Shown: positions 25,972 through 35,968 of the stretch, piece by piece
How positions within the stretch are numbered: the first letter of the stretch is position 1
Layout of the letters: each line of letters begins with the position of its first letter
Assembly (NCBI RefSeq): GCF_001713355.1
Contig: NZ_CP016448.1
Location: 620,001-684,000 of the forward strand
DNA length: 64,000 nucleotides
Reading direction: 5' to 3'
From: Methyloversatilis sp. RAC08
GTDB lineage: Bacteria > Pseudomonadota > Gammaproteobacteria > Burkholderiales > Rhodocyclaceae
Position numbers and translations under genes: made by a program
Notes under the pieces: generated by a model
Databases searched by the model: none
Told to the model about the DNA's origin: nothing
Seen by the model: the letters and a program-made list of their open reading frames with translations, nothing else

Positions 25972-26667
25972 ATGCGCACCCACGTCACATTCGTGCTGCT
26001 GCCCGGACTCGATGGCAGTGCGGCCTTTCTGCGCCCGCTGATCGACGCGCTGCCGGCGTGGATCACGCCGCGCGTCATCAGTTACCCCCGCGACGGCGCC
26101 CAGGACTACGACACCCTGCTGCGCCACGCGCTCGCGCAGACCACCGACCTCGACGCCTACTGGCTGCTCGGCAGTTCGTTCGGCGGGCCATTGGCGCTGC
26201 GGATGGCATCGGCCGATGCGGCGCGGGTGCGCGGTCTGGTGCTGTCCACTTCGTTCGTACGCATGCCGCAGCCGAGGCGGGCGAAATGGGCGCCCTTTGT
26301 CAGTTCGACCGTGATCGGCGCGCTGCGCACCGCGCGCCGGCTGCCGGTGTGGTTGGGGCGCCGTCGGTCAGATCCGTTCCGCATCGCCAAAGCGGAAACC
26401 TGGCGCCACGTGTCCTCACACGAATTGGCGGCGCGCATCCGCACCGTCATGCGCGAGGACGCCAGCGCACATCTGCGCGCGCTCGGCATACCGGTGCTGT
26501 GTCTGGTCGCGGCCGACGACACCGTGGTGCTGCCGCACAACCTCGACGATCTTGTCGCGCTCAAGCCGGATGCCGGCGTGGAGTCGCTGCCCGGCAGCCA
26601 CATGGCGCTGTTTCATCACGCCGGGCTGGCGGCGCAGCACATCGTCAGGTTCATGGAGAGGCACTGA
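25972..26667 (+). CDS. Alpha/beta hydrolase
   Basis: A 231-residue protein. HVTFVLLPGLDGSAAF forms the oxyanion strand-loop, GSSFGG is the nucleophile elbow (Ser near residue 66), AADDTVV carries the acid and GSHMALFHH the His. No signal peptide, so probably cytoplasmic. The substrate is unknown; it looks like a small esterase or thioesterase. A short gap separates it from the dikinase-like gene upstream. Confidence 0.88.
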   Translation: MRTHVTFVLLPGLDGSAAFLRPLIDALPAWITPRVISYPRDGAQDYDTLLRHALAQTTDLDAYWLLGSSFGGPLALRMASADAARVRGLVLSTSFVRMPQPRRAKWAPFVSSTVIGALRTARRLPVWLGRRRSDPFRIAKAETWRHVSSHELAARIRTVMREDASAHLRALGIPVLCLVAADDTVVLPHNLDDLVALKPDAGVESLPGSHMALFHHAGLAAQHIVRFMERH

Positions 26668-26842
26668 CGACGCCGTCTTGAAGCGCGGCCTGCGCGCACA
26701 TCGGCCTGCGTTCTCGAACGCAGGAATTGAGCCTGACTTTGCCGTGCCTTGCCTTCCCGGTTGATTACCCGGTTGCGACCGGGTGACCGCAGGCCGGGCT
26801 CGCGCGTAAAGTGGTCGCCTTCTCGGGTGACCTTTCCTTTTC

Positions 26843-27811
26843 ATGGTTGTGAAGATCGACTTCGACCTTGATGCCGACGGGTTTCGTCGGCGTTTCGCAC
26901 GCATACCCGAATCAAACCTGCTGCAGGACGATCTGTACGGGCGCGCCATGGCGCGCGTGCAGGGACTGCGGCCGCGCTGGGGCCTGATTCGCGATGGCAA
27001 CGACGAATTGGGCGTGGTGCAGGTGCTTGAGCGGCATGCGCTGTCCGGCCTGCTCGGCGCGGTCGTGCTCGATCGCGGTCCGCTGTGGCTGCCGGGAACC
27101 GATGGCGTTGCGCACGTCGGCGACTTCTTCCGCGCGTTTTCGCGCATCTGGCCGCGCCGCATCGGACGACGCCGCCGCCTCATTCCCGAACTGCCTGCCA
27201 GCGCGCACAGCATGGCGCTGCTGCGCGCCGCGGGTTGCCGCGCGCTGACCGACACGCCGGCGGCCGGCTACGCCACTTTCATCGTGGCGGCCGATGCGCC
27301 GGCAACCTGTCGCAAGCGGCTGCTGCCGCGCTGGCGGCACGCGCTGGAGAAGGCCGAAGACGCGATCGCCGACAGTCGGCTCGTCGTGCATTGGCCGCCC
27401 GCGCGCTCGCGCGCCGCCGATCTGCTGCGCCGGCATCTGGCGCAGCGCCAGGCAGTGGGCTATCGCGGTCCGACGGTGGCCGAACTGCAGCGGCTGCTGG
27501 TCGATTACGCCCGGGCTGACCAGCTGTTGATCGGCGAGGCACGCGAAGCCGGCAGCGACGCGCCGTGTTCGATGATTGCGCTGCTGTGCCACGGCACGAC
27601 AGCCACGTACCAGATCGCCTGGAACAGCGACGCCGGTCGTCGTCTGCACGCGAACAATGCGCTGCTGTGGTCGGCACTCGATCAGTTGCGCGAGCGCGGC
27701 ATCGCGCATCTGGATCTGGGGGGCCACGATGCGCTGCGTTCGCCGCTGCTCAGGCGCTACAAGGCCGGACTGGGCGGGCGGGAAGTCCTTCTGGCCGGCA
27801 TGCACGACTGA
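26843..27811 (+). CDS. FemAB/GNAT-like acyltransferase
   Basis: A 322-residue protein starting MVVKIDFDLDADGF. Two tandem GNAT-like halves are suggested by the N-terminal ESNLLQDDLYGRAMARVQGLRPRWGL segment and the C-terminal YQIAWNSDAGRRLHANNALLWSAL then HLDLGGHD and YKAGLGG, a pattern of FemAB or BioF2-like aminoacyl/acyl transferases. The acceptor cannot be told from sequence. It lies alone between a hairpin (26767-26784) and the carbonic anhydrase gene. Confidence 0.72.
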   Translation: MVVKIDFDLDADGFRRRFARIPESNLLQDDLYGRAMARVQGLRPRWGLIRDGNDELGVVQVLERHALSGLLGAVVLDRGPLWLPGTDGVAHVGDFFRAFSRIWPRRIGRRRRLIPELPASAHSMALLRAAGCRALTDTPAAGYATFIVAADAPATCRKRLLPRWRHALEKAEDAIADSRLVVHWPPARSRAADLLRRHLAQRQAVGYRGPTVAELQRLLVDYARADQLLIGEAREAGSDAPCSMIALLCHGTTATYQIAWNSDAGRRLHANNALLWSALDQLRERGIAHLDLGGHDALRSPLLRRYKAGLGGREVLLAGMHD

Positions 27812-28005
27812 ATCGACGCTTGATCCCGAAAACCCGGGATGACCGACGATGGCGCTCACGCGAGCGCCGGGGCGCGCGTGCGGGCAGCGTCATCGTCCTG
27901 CGACGCCACGCGGTCGGCGCGTGACACTCTGCTTCGCAAACGGCGTCGACAGCCCCCCAAGGGCGGCCAGTCACCGCCGAATCCATGCGCTGTCGGGGCC
28001 GACGA

Positions 28006-28011
28006 TATAAT
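28006..28011 (+). promoter_or_regulatory. -10 element of the carbonic anhydrase promoter
   Basis: Perfect TATAAT 28 bases before the ATG at 28039. The -35 region is weak (near 27983-27988). Confidence 0.55.
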
Positions 28012-28038
28012 TCGCGCTGATACCCGGGAGCGCACACC

Positions 28039-28683
28039 ATGAAGAAAACTGATCAATTGTTCGCCGCCAACCGCAAGTGGGCGGCCAAGATGCAGGCCGA
28101 AGATCCGCAGTTCTTCGAGCATCTGGCCACGCTGCAAAGCCCTGAATATCTGTGGATCGGCTGTTCCGACAGCCGCGTGCCGGCGAACCAGATCGTCGGG
28201 CTGATCCCGGGCGAAGTGTTCGTGCATCGCAATGTTGCCAACCTGGTCGTGCAGACCGACCTGAACTGCCTGTCGGTCATGCAGTACGCGGTCGACGTGC
28301 TGAAGGTGAAGGACATCCTGGTGGTCGGCCACTACGGCTGCGGCGGCGTGCGCGCCGCGCTGCACGACATGCGTTTCGGCCTGATCGACAACTGGCTGCG
28401 CAATGTGCAGGACGTGCGCAACCACCACCGTGCCTTGCTCGACGCCGTGGCCGAAGGCGAACTGCAGGAAAACCGCCTGTGCGAACTGAACGTGATCGAG
28501 CAGGCGGTGAACGTGTGCGAAACCACGGTGATCCGCGACGCCTGGGCGCGCGGCCAGGAAGTGCGGGTACATGGCTGGATCTACGGCCTCAAGGACGGCC
28601 TGGTGCGCGACCTGCGCATGGAAGCGGGCAACGAGGAAGAACTGCGCGACAACTACGATCTCGCGCTGAAGTCGCTCGATTGA
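28039..28683 (+). CDS. can: Beta-class carbonic anhydrase
   Basis: A 214-residue protein after GGGAG. Zinc ligands are Cys in GCSDSRVPANQIV (about residue 42) and His/Cys in VVGHYGCGGVRAAL (about 98-101), with the Asp-Arg dyad in CSDSR. HRNVAN is the family signature. The enzyme interconverts CO2 and bicarbonate in the cytoplasm, supplying bicarbonate to carboxylases. A hairpin separates it from the convergent alpha-2-macroglobulin gene. Confidence 0.96.
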   Translation: MKKTDQLFAANRKWAAKMQAEDPQFFEHLATLQSPEYLWIGCSDSRVPANQIVGLIPGEVFVHRNVANLVVQTDLNCLSVMQYAVDVLKVKDILVVGHYGCGGVRAALHDMRFGLIDNWLRNVQDVRNHHRALLDAVAEGELQENRLCELNVIEQAVNVCETTVIRDAWARGQEVRVHGWIYGLKDGLVRDLRMEAGNEEELRDNYDLALKSLD

Positions 28684-28693
28684 CCCGGCCGGG

Positions 28694-28720
28694 TGACCGG
28701 CGCGCCGTGCGCGCCGGTCA
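28694..28720. terminator. Hairpin between convergent genes
   Basis: GACCGGCGCG (28695-28704) and CGCGCCGGTC (28710-28719) form a perfect 10-bp stem. T-runs on both sides are short, so bidirectional termination is likely but not certain. Confidence 0.6.
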
Positions 28721-28723
28721 TGT

Positions 28724-31700
28724 TCATTCGCTCCGGCGCCCGGCGACCGGCACCGCGTCCACCACCTCCACCGCCTGCCCCGGTTCGCCCACCGTGCGCA
28801 GTTCGGGCCGGTACATGTCTTCCAGGAAAGTGCCCGGCACGGTGTAGCGGCCCGGGGTGACGACTCTCACCATATAGATGAGGTTGATCGGCGCGCTGTC
28901 GAGCTTGAGGGCGGCGACGAAGCGATCGTCGCGGAACTCGCGGTGCTTCACGCGGTTGTCGGTCATCGTGTCGGCGATGCGCAGCGACTGGCCGTTCGGC
29001 AGCTGCAGCGAAAACTCCGATGCCTGCGGGCCCTGCGACAGGTTCTGGTTCTCGATTTCGAGCCCGGCGGGCAGGCGGTCGACCAGCAGGGCGTCGTCGG
29101 CGCGGCGCGTCGGCTTCACTTCCACGCGCACCAGCATGAGGTCGCCCACCTTCAGCGCGCGGCCGTCCCACGGCCGGCCGTCGGCGTCGAACCAGCTGCG
29201 CTGCACGCTGCCGAGCCGGTTTTCGGGAGGCGGCGTGACCTTCGGGTAGCCGCTGGATTCGATTTCGACGTACAGCGGGGCGTCACCGGTGTTGACCAGC
29301 GTGACGCCGCGCCGCGCAGCCGGGGCATCGACCGGCAGCATCATCGGCCTGGCGCCGCCGTAGCGCTCCCCGCCTTCGACCTGCAGCGCCCAGGGCTTGC
29401 CGGCGCCCAGCCCCGCGGCGCGGCCGGCCATGACGAGCGCGACCTGTTCCTGCGTGGACAGCCAGCGCCGCTGCGCGCTGTCGGCCGACAGCTCGAACAG
29501 CAGGTTGGCGGCGCGATCGAGCTTCACGTCGTGACGTGACAGCAGCGCGTAAAGCATTGCGCGGTCGCGCAGCGGACTACCGTAGTCGCCCAGCCATTCG
29601 TACTCGTTGTCATTGCCGGTCAGGCCATACGGCTTGCCGAGCGCCTCGTCGAGCGCGACGCGCGAACGCGCCTCGTCGCCCATGAGCTTCAGCGCCAGAC
29701 CCAGGTGGGCCAGCGCGAGCGGCGACTTCGCCAGCTGGCGGTGTTCGTCGTGCAACAGGCGCAGCGTCGCGAGTGGCGCACGCTGTTCGCGCGCCAGCAC
29801 ATAGCCCAGATGGGCGGCGTTGGCGAAGCGCGTGTGCGCGCCGCGCACCAGATCGGCTTCACCTGGCTGAGCGGGCTGGGCGGGCTGGGCCAGCGGGCGC
29901 ACCGGCAGGCGCGGCATCTGCGACGGGGCGAGCTGGAATTCCTTCAGCATCCAGTCCTGCATGCGCCGGGCGAAATTCTCGGGCACGGTGAAGCCGCCTT
30001 CGCGCGCGTCGATCAGGAAGCCGGCGACATAGGCGGTGATCCAGTACTCGTATTCGCCGCCACTGCCCCACATCGTCATGCCGCCCTGCGTGCCCTGCAT
30101 GCCGGCCAGCCGGCCGATCGCCGCCTCGACCAGCGCGGCGCGCTCGGCGCGGGTATGCGGCTTCAGGCCCAGTTCGGCGGCATAGGCTTCGTCGATGATG
30201 ACGTGCGGCCAGGCGGCACTGACCGTCTGTTCGGCGCAGCCGTACGGATAGCGCAGCAGGCCGCGCACCTGTTCGCGGATGTTCAGCGGCGGGCTCGATG
30301 CGGCGGTCACGTTGAGCGACGCGGACGCCGGCCAGAAGGTGTCGAGCACCGATGCGTCGACGACGTGGCGTCCACCAGCGTCGATCTTCACGCGCCGTAC
30401 CTGACGCTGCAGGGCGACCGGTGGCGTGACCTGCAGCGCAGCTTCGCGCTCGATGTGGAGGGGTTTGAGACCGCCGGTGGCATCGAGCGTCAGCGTCAGT
30501 CGCGCGAGCCCCTCCGCTTCGACCGCCTCGGCGGCGAAACGCAGGGTTTCGCGCTGCTTGGGCGCAAGCGTCAGCGTGCGGGCGCCGTCGGCGATACGCG
30601 CGGGCGACTCGGCTGCCAGCGTAAGGCGGATCTGCTGCGACGCGTCGGTCAGATTGGTGACGTCGAGCGCCACGGTGGCGCGGTCACCCGGCGCGATGAA
30701 GCGCGGCGTGGACAGTTCGGCCACGATGGGTGCGGCAACGACCATCTCGCGTTCGCCGCGGCCGAAGCGATCCGGCGTGGAGGCGACGGCCATCAGGCGC
30801 AGGCTGCCGTTGAAGTCGGGCAGCATGAGCGCGATGCTCGCTTCGCCCTTGTCGTCGAGCTTCACCGGGCCGGAGAACAGATCGACCAGCTTCACCTTCT
30901 TCGGCATGCTCTGCGAATCGCGCATGCCGGCGTCGCCGCCCCACTTGAGCTTGCCACGCGTGCCATCCATCTTTTCGATCAGCCGGCCATAGATGTCGAG
31001 CAGATCCGGGGCGTAGCGCTGCTTGCCGAAGAAATAGCCGTGCGGGTCGGGCGTGGCGAACTGCGTGATGTTCAGGATGCCCTGATCGACCGCCGACAGC
31101 GTCACCCAGGCCTGCTGGCCGGTCGCGCCTTCGACCTTCACCTTCACCGTCGTCTTCGTTTCCGGCTCGACCTTGGCCGGCGCATCCAGCGCCACCTTCA
31201 GCTTGCGGTCTTCGCGCGCCAGCGGAATGTGGGCGAGCCCGAGCGCGCGCGCCGGTGTCACGCGGCTGCCTTCGCTGCCCGGCCGGAACGCCAGCACGGA
31301 TACATAGAGGTCGTGCCGGTTCCAGCTCGCATCGAGCGGCAGATTGATGGCGGTACCGGCGGCGCTCACCTTGACGCGTTTCGCCCACAGCACGCGGTCG
31401 CCCTCGATCAGCACCAGCGCTTCGCCGTCGTGCGGCGGTGTGAGATGCGCCTTCACCGTGTCGCCGGCGCGGAAGGGCGCGCCTTCGAGGCGCACCTGCA
31501 CTCGGTCGGGCCGGTTGCCGAGCGCCTCATCGCCCTGCGCACCCCAGCCGGCGTAGAAGCGGTAGCGCATCGCGAGGCCGTGCTGCGGGTCGTCGATTTC
31601 CAGCCGGTAACTGCCCCAGGTGACCGGGAAACTGAGCTTGCCCTGCGTCTTCAGGGCAATGGTGCGGCTGTCGACCAGTTCGTCGGCATCGCTGAAGCCG

Positions 31701-33808
31701 GAGTGCCAGCCGCGCTGGTCGTCGAAGCGCCAGTAGTACTGCCGCTCTTCCTTGAACAGCCGCACGTTGGCCTTGTCGAGCGCGGCCGGTGCGCCGTCGG
31801 GCAGGAAGCGGCCGACCTCGAATTCGGCCAGCGACGATTCGCGCGCCACGTCGGCCTCGAACAGCGGTCGCACACCGATCAGCGCGGGCGCCGGCCACCA
31901 GGCGCGTTCGATCGAACGCACCACCGGGCGACCGCCGGATTCGAGCAGGCTCAGGCTGGTGCGCAGGCGCAGCGGTGAGCGCGCGCTGCCCGGATCGTAC
32001 GGCACCGCCAACTGTGCGGCGCCGCTGTCGTCGAGTGCGGTTTCTTCCAGTTCGCGTCGACCCTTGAGCGCGTCGTCGGCGAAGTCGCCGAAGATGAAGC
32101 CGGGCTTCTGCGGCAGCGCAAAGCGCAGGCGTTCGGTCGCGAGCGCGCCGAGCAGGCGGTTGCCGGCGGCCGGCGCGCCGAACAGGTAGTCGCCCTGCAC
32201 CACGATGTCGAACGGCGCGCCGTCGGTCAGCACGCCCTCGGCACTGGTCAGCGCGAGCTTCATGCGTTCGGGCAGGAATTCTTCGACCTTGAAACGCATG
32301 ATCGCGTCCGGCCGCCTGGCACCCGGATCGGCTCGCAGTTCCAGCGTCCAGGCGCCGGTCTGGGCATCACCGGGTATCGCCAGCGTGTGCCGGAAGTAAC
32401 CGGGTTGTTCGCCCGAAGGCTGCCACACGCGCTGGCTCACGGTGCGCCCGTCGGGGCGCTTGAGCAGCGCGCTGACCGGCTGCGCGGCCACCGGTTTGCC
32501 GTCGGCATCGCGCGCCAGCACCGACACGTCGAAGCTCTCGCCCGGCCGGTACAGATCGCGCCCGCTCCACACGAACAGCTTGTTGTTCGTCGGCAGCAGG
32601 CCGGCGGTATCGAATTCGGACAGGTCGAGTGCGGCTTCGCCCAGCGACACGACCGACAGCTCGCGCCCGCGCCGCGCGATCACCAGCCGGGCGTCGGCCG
32701 GTACGGCGTCGAAAGTCGCGCGGCCGTCGCCTTCGGCCTTGACCGACGCGACGCGCTTGCCGTCGCCGTCCAGCACCTCGAACTCGACGCCGTCGAGCGC
32801 CGCACCCGAACGCAGCGACGTGGCGAAGGCATCGACCCGGCTGCCGTTGCGATGCAGGTGCAGGCCGATGTCGCTGACGTAGAAATAGGTGGTCTGGTAG
32901 TCGCCGGAAAAACTGCCCGGTACATTCATCACGGCGACATATACGCCCGGCTCGCGCAGCTCCTTGATGTGCTCGACCGGCAGGAAGCTCACGTGCCGGC
33001 GGTCGCGCTTGTCGTCGGTCTGGAAGCGGCCCAGATACACGCTGGACGACAGGTCCTTAAGCTGGTCGATGTACCAGCCGGAGGTGCGGCCGCGCAGGTC
33101 GACGGTGCCGCCGTCGTAGTATTCGCCCTCGTACTCGCCCTCGCCCTGCGCGCCCTCCTCGCCGGCACTGCGGCGGATGCCGTACACCTTGTCGAGAAAG
33201 GCCGGCAGCTGCGCCGGCTCGACGCGCAGGAACTGCACGTCGACTTCGGGCGTGTTGATGGTGACGACCGGCAGGCCGCCGTTCTGCCCGGCCGGCAGCA
33301 CCGTGCCGCGGCTGGCGAAGAAGAACGCCGGCGGCATGTCTTCGACCAGGGTTTCGCACTGGTGGGTGCCGGCGAGCTGATCGCCGGCGCGCGACGCGAC
33401 GCCGACAGCCACGTCGATGCGGTAACGCCGCTTCGGCAGCACACCAGAGAAATAGGCGATGCGCGGGTTGTCGCCCAGGTACCAGTTGCCGACCACCTTG
33501 CCGCCGGCTTGTCCAGATTCGCTGTCACCCAGATCGGTGACCGTCATCAATTCGCCCAGCGGCAGCTTGCGCGCCAGCGGCCGGCTGAAGGTGACCGCCA
33601 GCGCTGGCCCGGCGTCACGGCTGCGCGCGTCGCAGCGCAGTACCGCGAATGGCGTGTCGGGGTCATCGCCGATGGCGGCGATCGGCGCGTCCGGGCTGCG
33701 CGTCGTCTGCCACCACAGCCCCGCCGCGACCGCAGCCGCCAGCACGAACACTCCCGCCCAAAGCTTGCCGCCGCCTGCCTTCATGACCGTGCCCGTTCCG
33801 TCTGTCAT
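28724..33808 (-). CDS. Bacterial alpha-2-macroglobulin
   Basis: About 1694 residues from ATG 33808 (a GTG directly upstream is possible). An N-terminal hydrophobic segment (about 12-30) probably anchors it in the inner membrane. MG domains follow; KADRNGFF-like bait features are absent but YRPGESFDV and MLPDFNGSLRLMAVAS are typical of the family. The thioester motif YGCAEQT lies near residue 1190, so covalent protease trapping should be possible. The protein is periplasmic and protects the envelope from proteases. The common partner pbpC is not adjacent. Confidence 0.94.
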   Translation of the reverse strand: MTDGTGTVMKAGGGKLWAGVFVLAAAVAAGLWWQTTRSPDAPIAAIGDDPDTPFAVLRCDARSRDAGPALAVTFSRPLARKLPLGELMTVTDLGDSESGQAGGKVVGNWYLGDNPRIAYFSGVLPKRRYRIDVAVGVASRAGDQLAGTHQCETLVEDMPPAFFFASRGTVLPAGQNGGLPVVTINTPEVDVQFLRVEPAQLPAFLDKVYGIRRSAGEEGAQGEGEYEGEYYDGGTVDLRGRTSGWYIDQLKDLSSSVYLGRFQTDDKRDRRHVSFLPVEHIKELREPGVYVAVMNVPGSFSGDYQTTYFYVSDIGLHLHRNGSRVDAFATSLRSGAALDGVEFEVLDGDGKRVASVKAEGDGRATFDAVPADARLVIARRGRELSVVSLGEAALDLSEFDTAGLLPTNNKLFVWSGRDLYRPGESFDVSVLARDADGKPVAAQPVSALLKRPDGRTVSQRVWQPSGEQPGYFRHTLAIPGDAQTGAWTLELRADPGARRPDAIMRFKVEEFLPERMKLALTSAEGVLTDGAPFDIVVQGDYLFGAPAAGNRLLGALATERLRFALPQKPGFIFGDFADDALKGRRELEETALDDSGAAQLAVPYDPGSARSPLRLRTSLSLLESGGRPVVRSIERAWWPAPALIGVRPLFEADVARESSLAEFEVGRFLPDGAPAALDKANVRLFKEERQYYWRFDDQRGWHSGFSDADELVDSRTIALKTQGKLSFPVTWGSYRLEIDDPQHGLAMRYRFYAGWGAQGDEALGNRPDRVQVRLEGAPFRAGDTVKAHLTPPHDGEALVLIEGDRVLWAKRVKVSAAGTAINLPLDASWNRHDLYVSVLAFRPGSEGSRVTPARALGLAHIPLAREDRKLKVALDAPAKVEPETKTTVKVKVEGATGQQAWVTLSAVDQGILNITQFATPDPHGYFFGKQRYAPDLLDIYGRLIEKMDGTRGKLKWGGDAGMRDSQSMPKKVKLVDLFSGPVKLDDKGEASIALMLPDFNGSLRLMAVASTPDRFGRGEREMVVAAPIVAELSTPRFIAPGDRATVALDVTNLTDASQQIRLTLAAESPARIADGARTLTLAPKQRETLRFAAEAVEAEGLARLTLTLDATGGLKPLHIEREAALQVTPPVALQRQVRRVKIDAGGRHVVDASVLDTFWPASASLNVTAASSPPLNIREQVRGLLRYPYGCAEQTVSAAWPHVIIDEAYAAELGLKPHTRAERAALVEAAIGRLAGMQGTQGGMTMWGSGGEYEYWITAYVAGFLIDAREGGFTVPENFARRMQDWMLKEFQLAPSQMPRLPVRPLAQPAQPAQPGEADLVRGAHTRFANAAHLGYVLAREQRAPLATLRLLHDEHRQLAKSPLALAHLGLALKLMGDEARSRVALDEALGKPYGLTGNDNEYEWLGDYGSPLRDRAMLYALLSRHDVKLDRAANLLFELSADSAQRRWLSTQEQVALVMAGRAAGLGAGKPWALQVEGGERYGGARPMMLPVDAPAARRGVTLVNTGDAPLYVEIESSGYPKVTPPPENRLGSVQRSWFDADGRPWDGRALKVGDLMLVRVEVKPTRRADDALLVDRLPAGLEIENQNLSQGPQASEFSLQLPNGQSLRIADTMTDNRVKHREFRDDRFVAALKLDSAPINLIYMVRVVTPGRYTVPGTFLEDMYRPELRTVGEPGQAVEVVDAVPVAGRRSE

Positions 33809-33880
33809 CACCCGCCGCGATTATCCGCGATCCGTACGATGAACATGCGAATGTGTGGGTGCGGAACTTGGGAGGTGTTC

Positions 33881-34082
33881 CTGTGGGAGCTGTCCCTGTT
33901 GGAGCTGTCGCTGTGGGAGCTGTCCCTGTGGGAGCGGCGATCCACTGCCGGCCCTGCATGGCCGGCCGGCTCTGCGGGCGGCGAGCAGTGCTCGCCGAAA
34001 CCCCCGCTCTGCCCTCGCCGCGATATGCACTTCGCACAACGACGGTCGCGGCACGATCGCGGCGGGGCCGCCGCTCCCACAG
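33881..34082. repeat. Three 15-bp units plus composite REP element, copy 2
   Basis: CTGTGGGAGCTGTCC repeats three times (33881-33925; the middle copy has two changes) and runs into a 157-bp composite REP (33926-34082). The composite is 94% identical to 12421-12577, including the internal palindrome CGGCGAGCAGTGCTCGCCG. It lies in the divergent promoter region between the macroglobulin gene and the next gene. Its right arm contains a perfect predicted IS110 target (34069-34080). Confidence 0.94.
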
Positions 34083-34166
34083 GGGCGCATCCGGGGCGCA
34101 CGTCCGATTGGACGCCCGCGTGACCTGCAGCTATCATTTTCGCCCGCAAATCAACTGCTTTCAGCC

Positions 34167-35030
34167 ATGCCCCTGATCGAATTGCAGTGCCCACGCCCGG
34201 AAACGAGTGCAGAAACGTTGCGCACCAGCCTGTCGGTGCTGCTCGCCCGTCTGTACGAACGCGACCGCGGTCTCGATTCGGCGCATTTGCGGGTGCTGGT
34301 GCTGCGCGACGACGCGGGCGGTTCGGCCGGTAGCGCGCCACCGCTGTCGCGCGAGGACGGCGCGGGCGGCTTCACGATCACGTTGTCGGCTCCATTCGTC
34401 GAACAGTCGCTGGCGGGCGAGCCCGAGCAATTGCTGCAACTGGTGCATGCGCTACATCGCGAACTGTGGCGTGGCGAGCTGGCGCTTGCGCCCCCCGTTG
34501 AGGCCGCGGGGGATGCACTCGCTGCGCAGTTCGCGCCGATCGCCCAGCTGATGCTGGACGAATACCGCGCCAACCGCGCCAGTGCCTGGTCACTGCCGGC
34601 GGGTGCCGATCTGCTGCTGCCGCATCTGCTGCACCTGCTCGACGAACTGCCCGACGCCAGCCAGCGCGCCCTCGCCGACTTCCGTGCCGACGGCGATCTG
34701 GACACGCTGACCGGCCTTGCAATGACACGGCTGACGCATCTGATGCAGACGCTGGCGTTCAGCCTCGGCTATCTCGCCGGACTGCAGCGCAGCGCCGCCG
34801 ACATCGCACCCGAGCTGAAAGCCGGGCTCGACGCGTCGCTGATCGGCCGCGAATGGCCGCGCATCGCCGCCCTGCTTGCGGGTGCTGCCGCAGTCGAGCG
34901 CGAAGCGCGCGCGCTGCAGATGAACATGCTGGCGACGCGCATCATCGCCGTGCTCGGCAGCATGGGCCTGCATGCCCGCGCGGGAGACGACGGCGCCGTG
35001 TGGATGGATGTGGCGGCGACGCTGCATTAG
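34167..35030 (+). CDS. Hypothetical protein
   Basis: ATG at 34167 (MPLIELQCPRPETS); 287 residues, mostly alpha-helical, Ala/Leu rich, no membrane helix or signal peptide. No family recognised. The frame extends upstream through the REP element, but that part is repeat DNA and unlikely to be translated. Confidence 0.65.
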   Translation: MPLIELQCPRPETSAETLRTSLSVLLARLYERDRGLDSAHLRVLVLRDDAGGSAGSAPPLSREDGAGGFTITLSAPFVEQSLAGEPEQLLQLVHALHRELWRGELALAPPVEAAGDALAAQFAPIAQLMLDEYRANRASAWSLPAGADLLLPHLLHLLDELPDASQRALADFRADGDLDTLTGLAMTRLTHLMQTLAFSLGYLAGLQRSAADIAPELKAGLDASLIGREWPRIAALLAGAAAVEREARALQMNMLATRIIAVLGSMGLHARAGDDGAVWMDVAATLH

Positions 35031-35237
35031 GCGAGCGCCAGGGCTACAGGCGCTGCGGCACAGGATTACTGCAGGACCACTCGGAACGGCAAGAAAACCG
35101 TCACCTGACGATCAAGCCATTGCAACGGGGATCCTCTAGCTTTGCGGCTCGGCAAGGTCACGCATCACGGATGCGGACCGGTTTGCCGAATGACACAGTC
35201 CCGCGACAGCGCGGGTCGCACCGCACAAGGCCCCAGG

Positions 35238-35933
35238 ATGACAACCCGAGTTCCGCAGAACGCTGCCAACGACACCCGCTTCCATGCGTTTCCGTTCGCC
35301 CGCCCGACGCCGCGGCTGACCCTGATCCAGGTCGCGGCGCAGACGCCGTGCGCACAGCACGCGCACCGCGCGCCCTTCGCAGATTTTGAATTCCCGATCG
35401 CCCGCAGCGAGGTTGATCTGGCCGCCGCAGCGGCGCTGGTCGAGCGCTGCTACGGCCGGCGCGGTTATCCGGCGCAGCGGCCCGAATCGACGACCGGTGA
35501 AACAACCTTGCTGGCGCGCTGGGCCGGCCGCCTGGTCGGTACGGTAACGGTGCGCTGCGGTGTCACGCAGCGCCTGCACGCCGAAACCGGCTTCGCGGAA
35601 CACGTCGGGGCCTTGCGCGAGCAGGGCTGCCGGCTGATCGAATACACACGCTTTGCGATCGATCGCGATGTGCTGTCACGCGCCGGGCAGGACACCGATC
35701 TCGCATTCGAACTGATACGCCGTGCGCTGCAGCTGGGCCGCGTGTCGCTCGCGGCAACCGATGCCGTGATCGAGGTGAATCCGCGTCATGTGCGCTATTA
35801 CCAGCGTGCGTTCGGCTTCCGTACATTCGGAGCCGAACGCCGGTGCGAACGCGTCGGCGCGCCGGCGCGGCTGCTGCATCTGAACCTGGTGGCGACCGAT
35901 TCCGCCAACCGTCCCCGACTGGCACTGCACTGA
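35238..35933 (+). CDS. FeeM-like N-acyl amino acid synthase
   Basis: A likely start at ATG 35238 gives 231 residues; ATG 35190 is an alternative. A GNAT-type fold shows ALVERCYGRRGYP, then TTLLARWAGRLVGTVTV, EYTRFAIDRD and YYQRAFGFRTFG, as in FeeM/PEP-CTERM-associated acyltransferases that join acyl-ACP to an amino acid such as tyrosine. Products may be long-chain N-acyl amino acids of unknown role. It fits with the PEP-CTERM protein and CPBP protease elsewhere in the window, but no exosortase is visible. Confidence 0.75.
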   Translation: MTTRVPQNAANDTRFHAFPFARPTPRLTLIQVAAQTPCAQHAHRAPFADFEFPIARSEVDLAAAAALVERCYGRRGYPAQRPESTTGETTLLARWAGRLVGTVTVRCGVTQRLHAETGFAEHVGALREQGCRLIEYTRFAIDRDVLSRAGQDTDLAFELIRRALQLGRVSLAATDAVIEVNPRHVRYYQRAFGFRTFGAERRCERVGAPARLLHLNLVATDSANRPRLALH

Positions 35934-35968
35934 AGGCGCGCAGCTGACCGCACGAGGGAAACCCGCGC

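Noticed and set aside
26767-26784. Terminator after the alpha/beta hydrolase gene
   Set aside because: ACCCGGT/ACCGGGT pair around four bases, but there is no T-run, so only a weak hairpin is supported.
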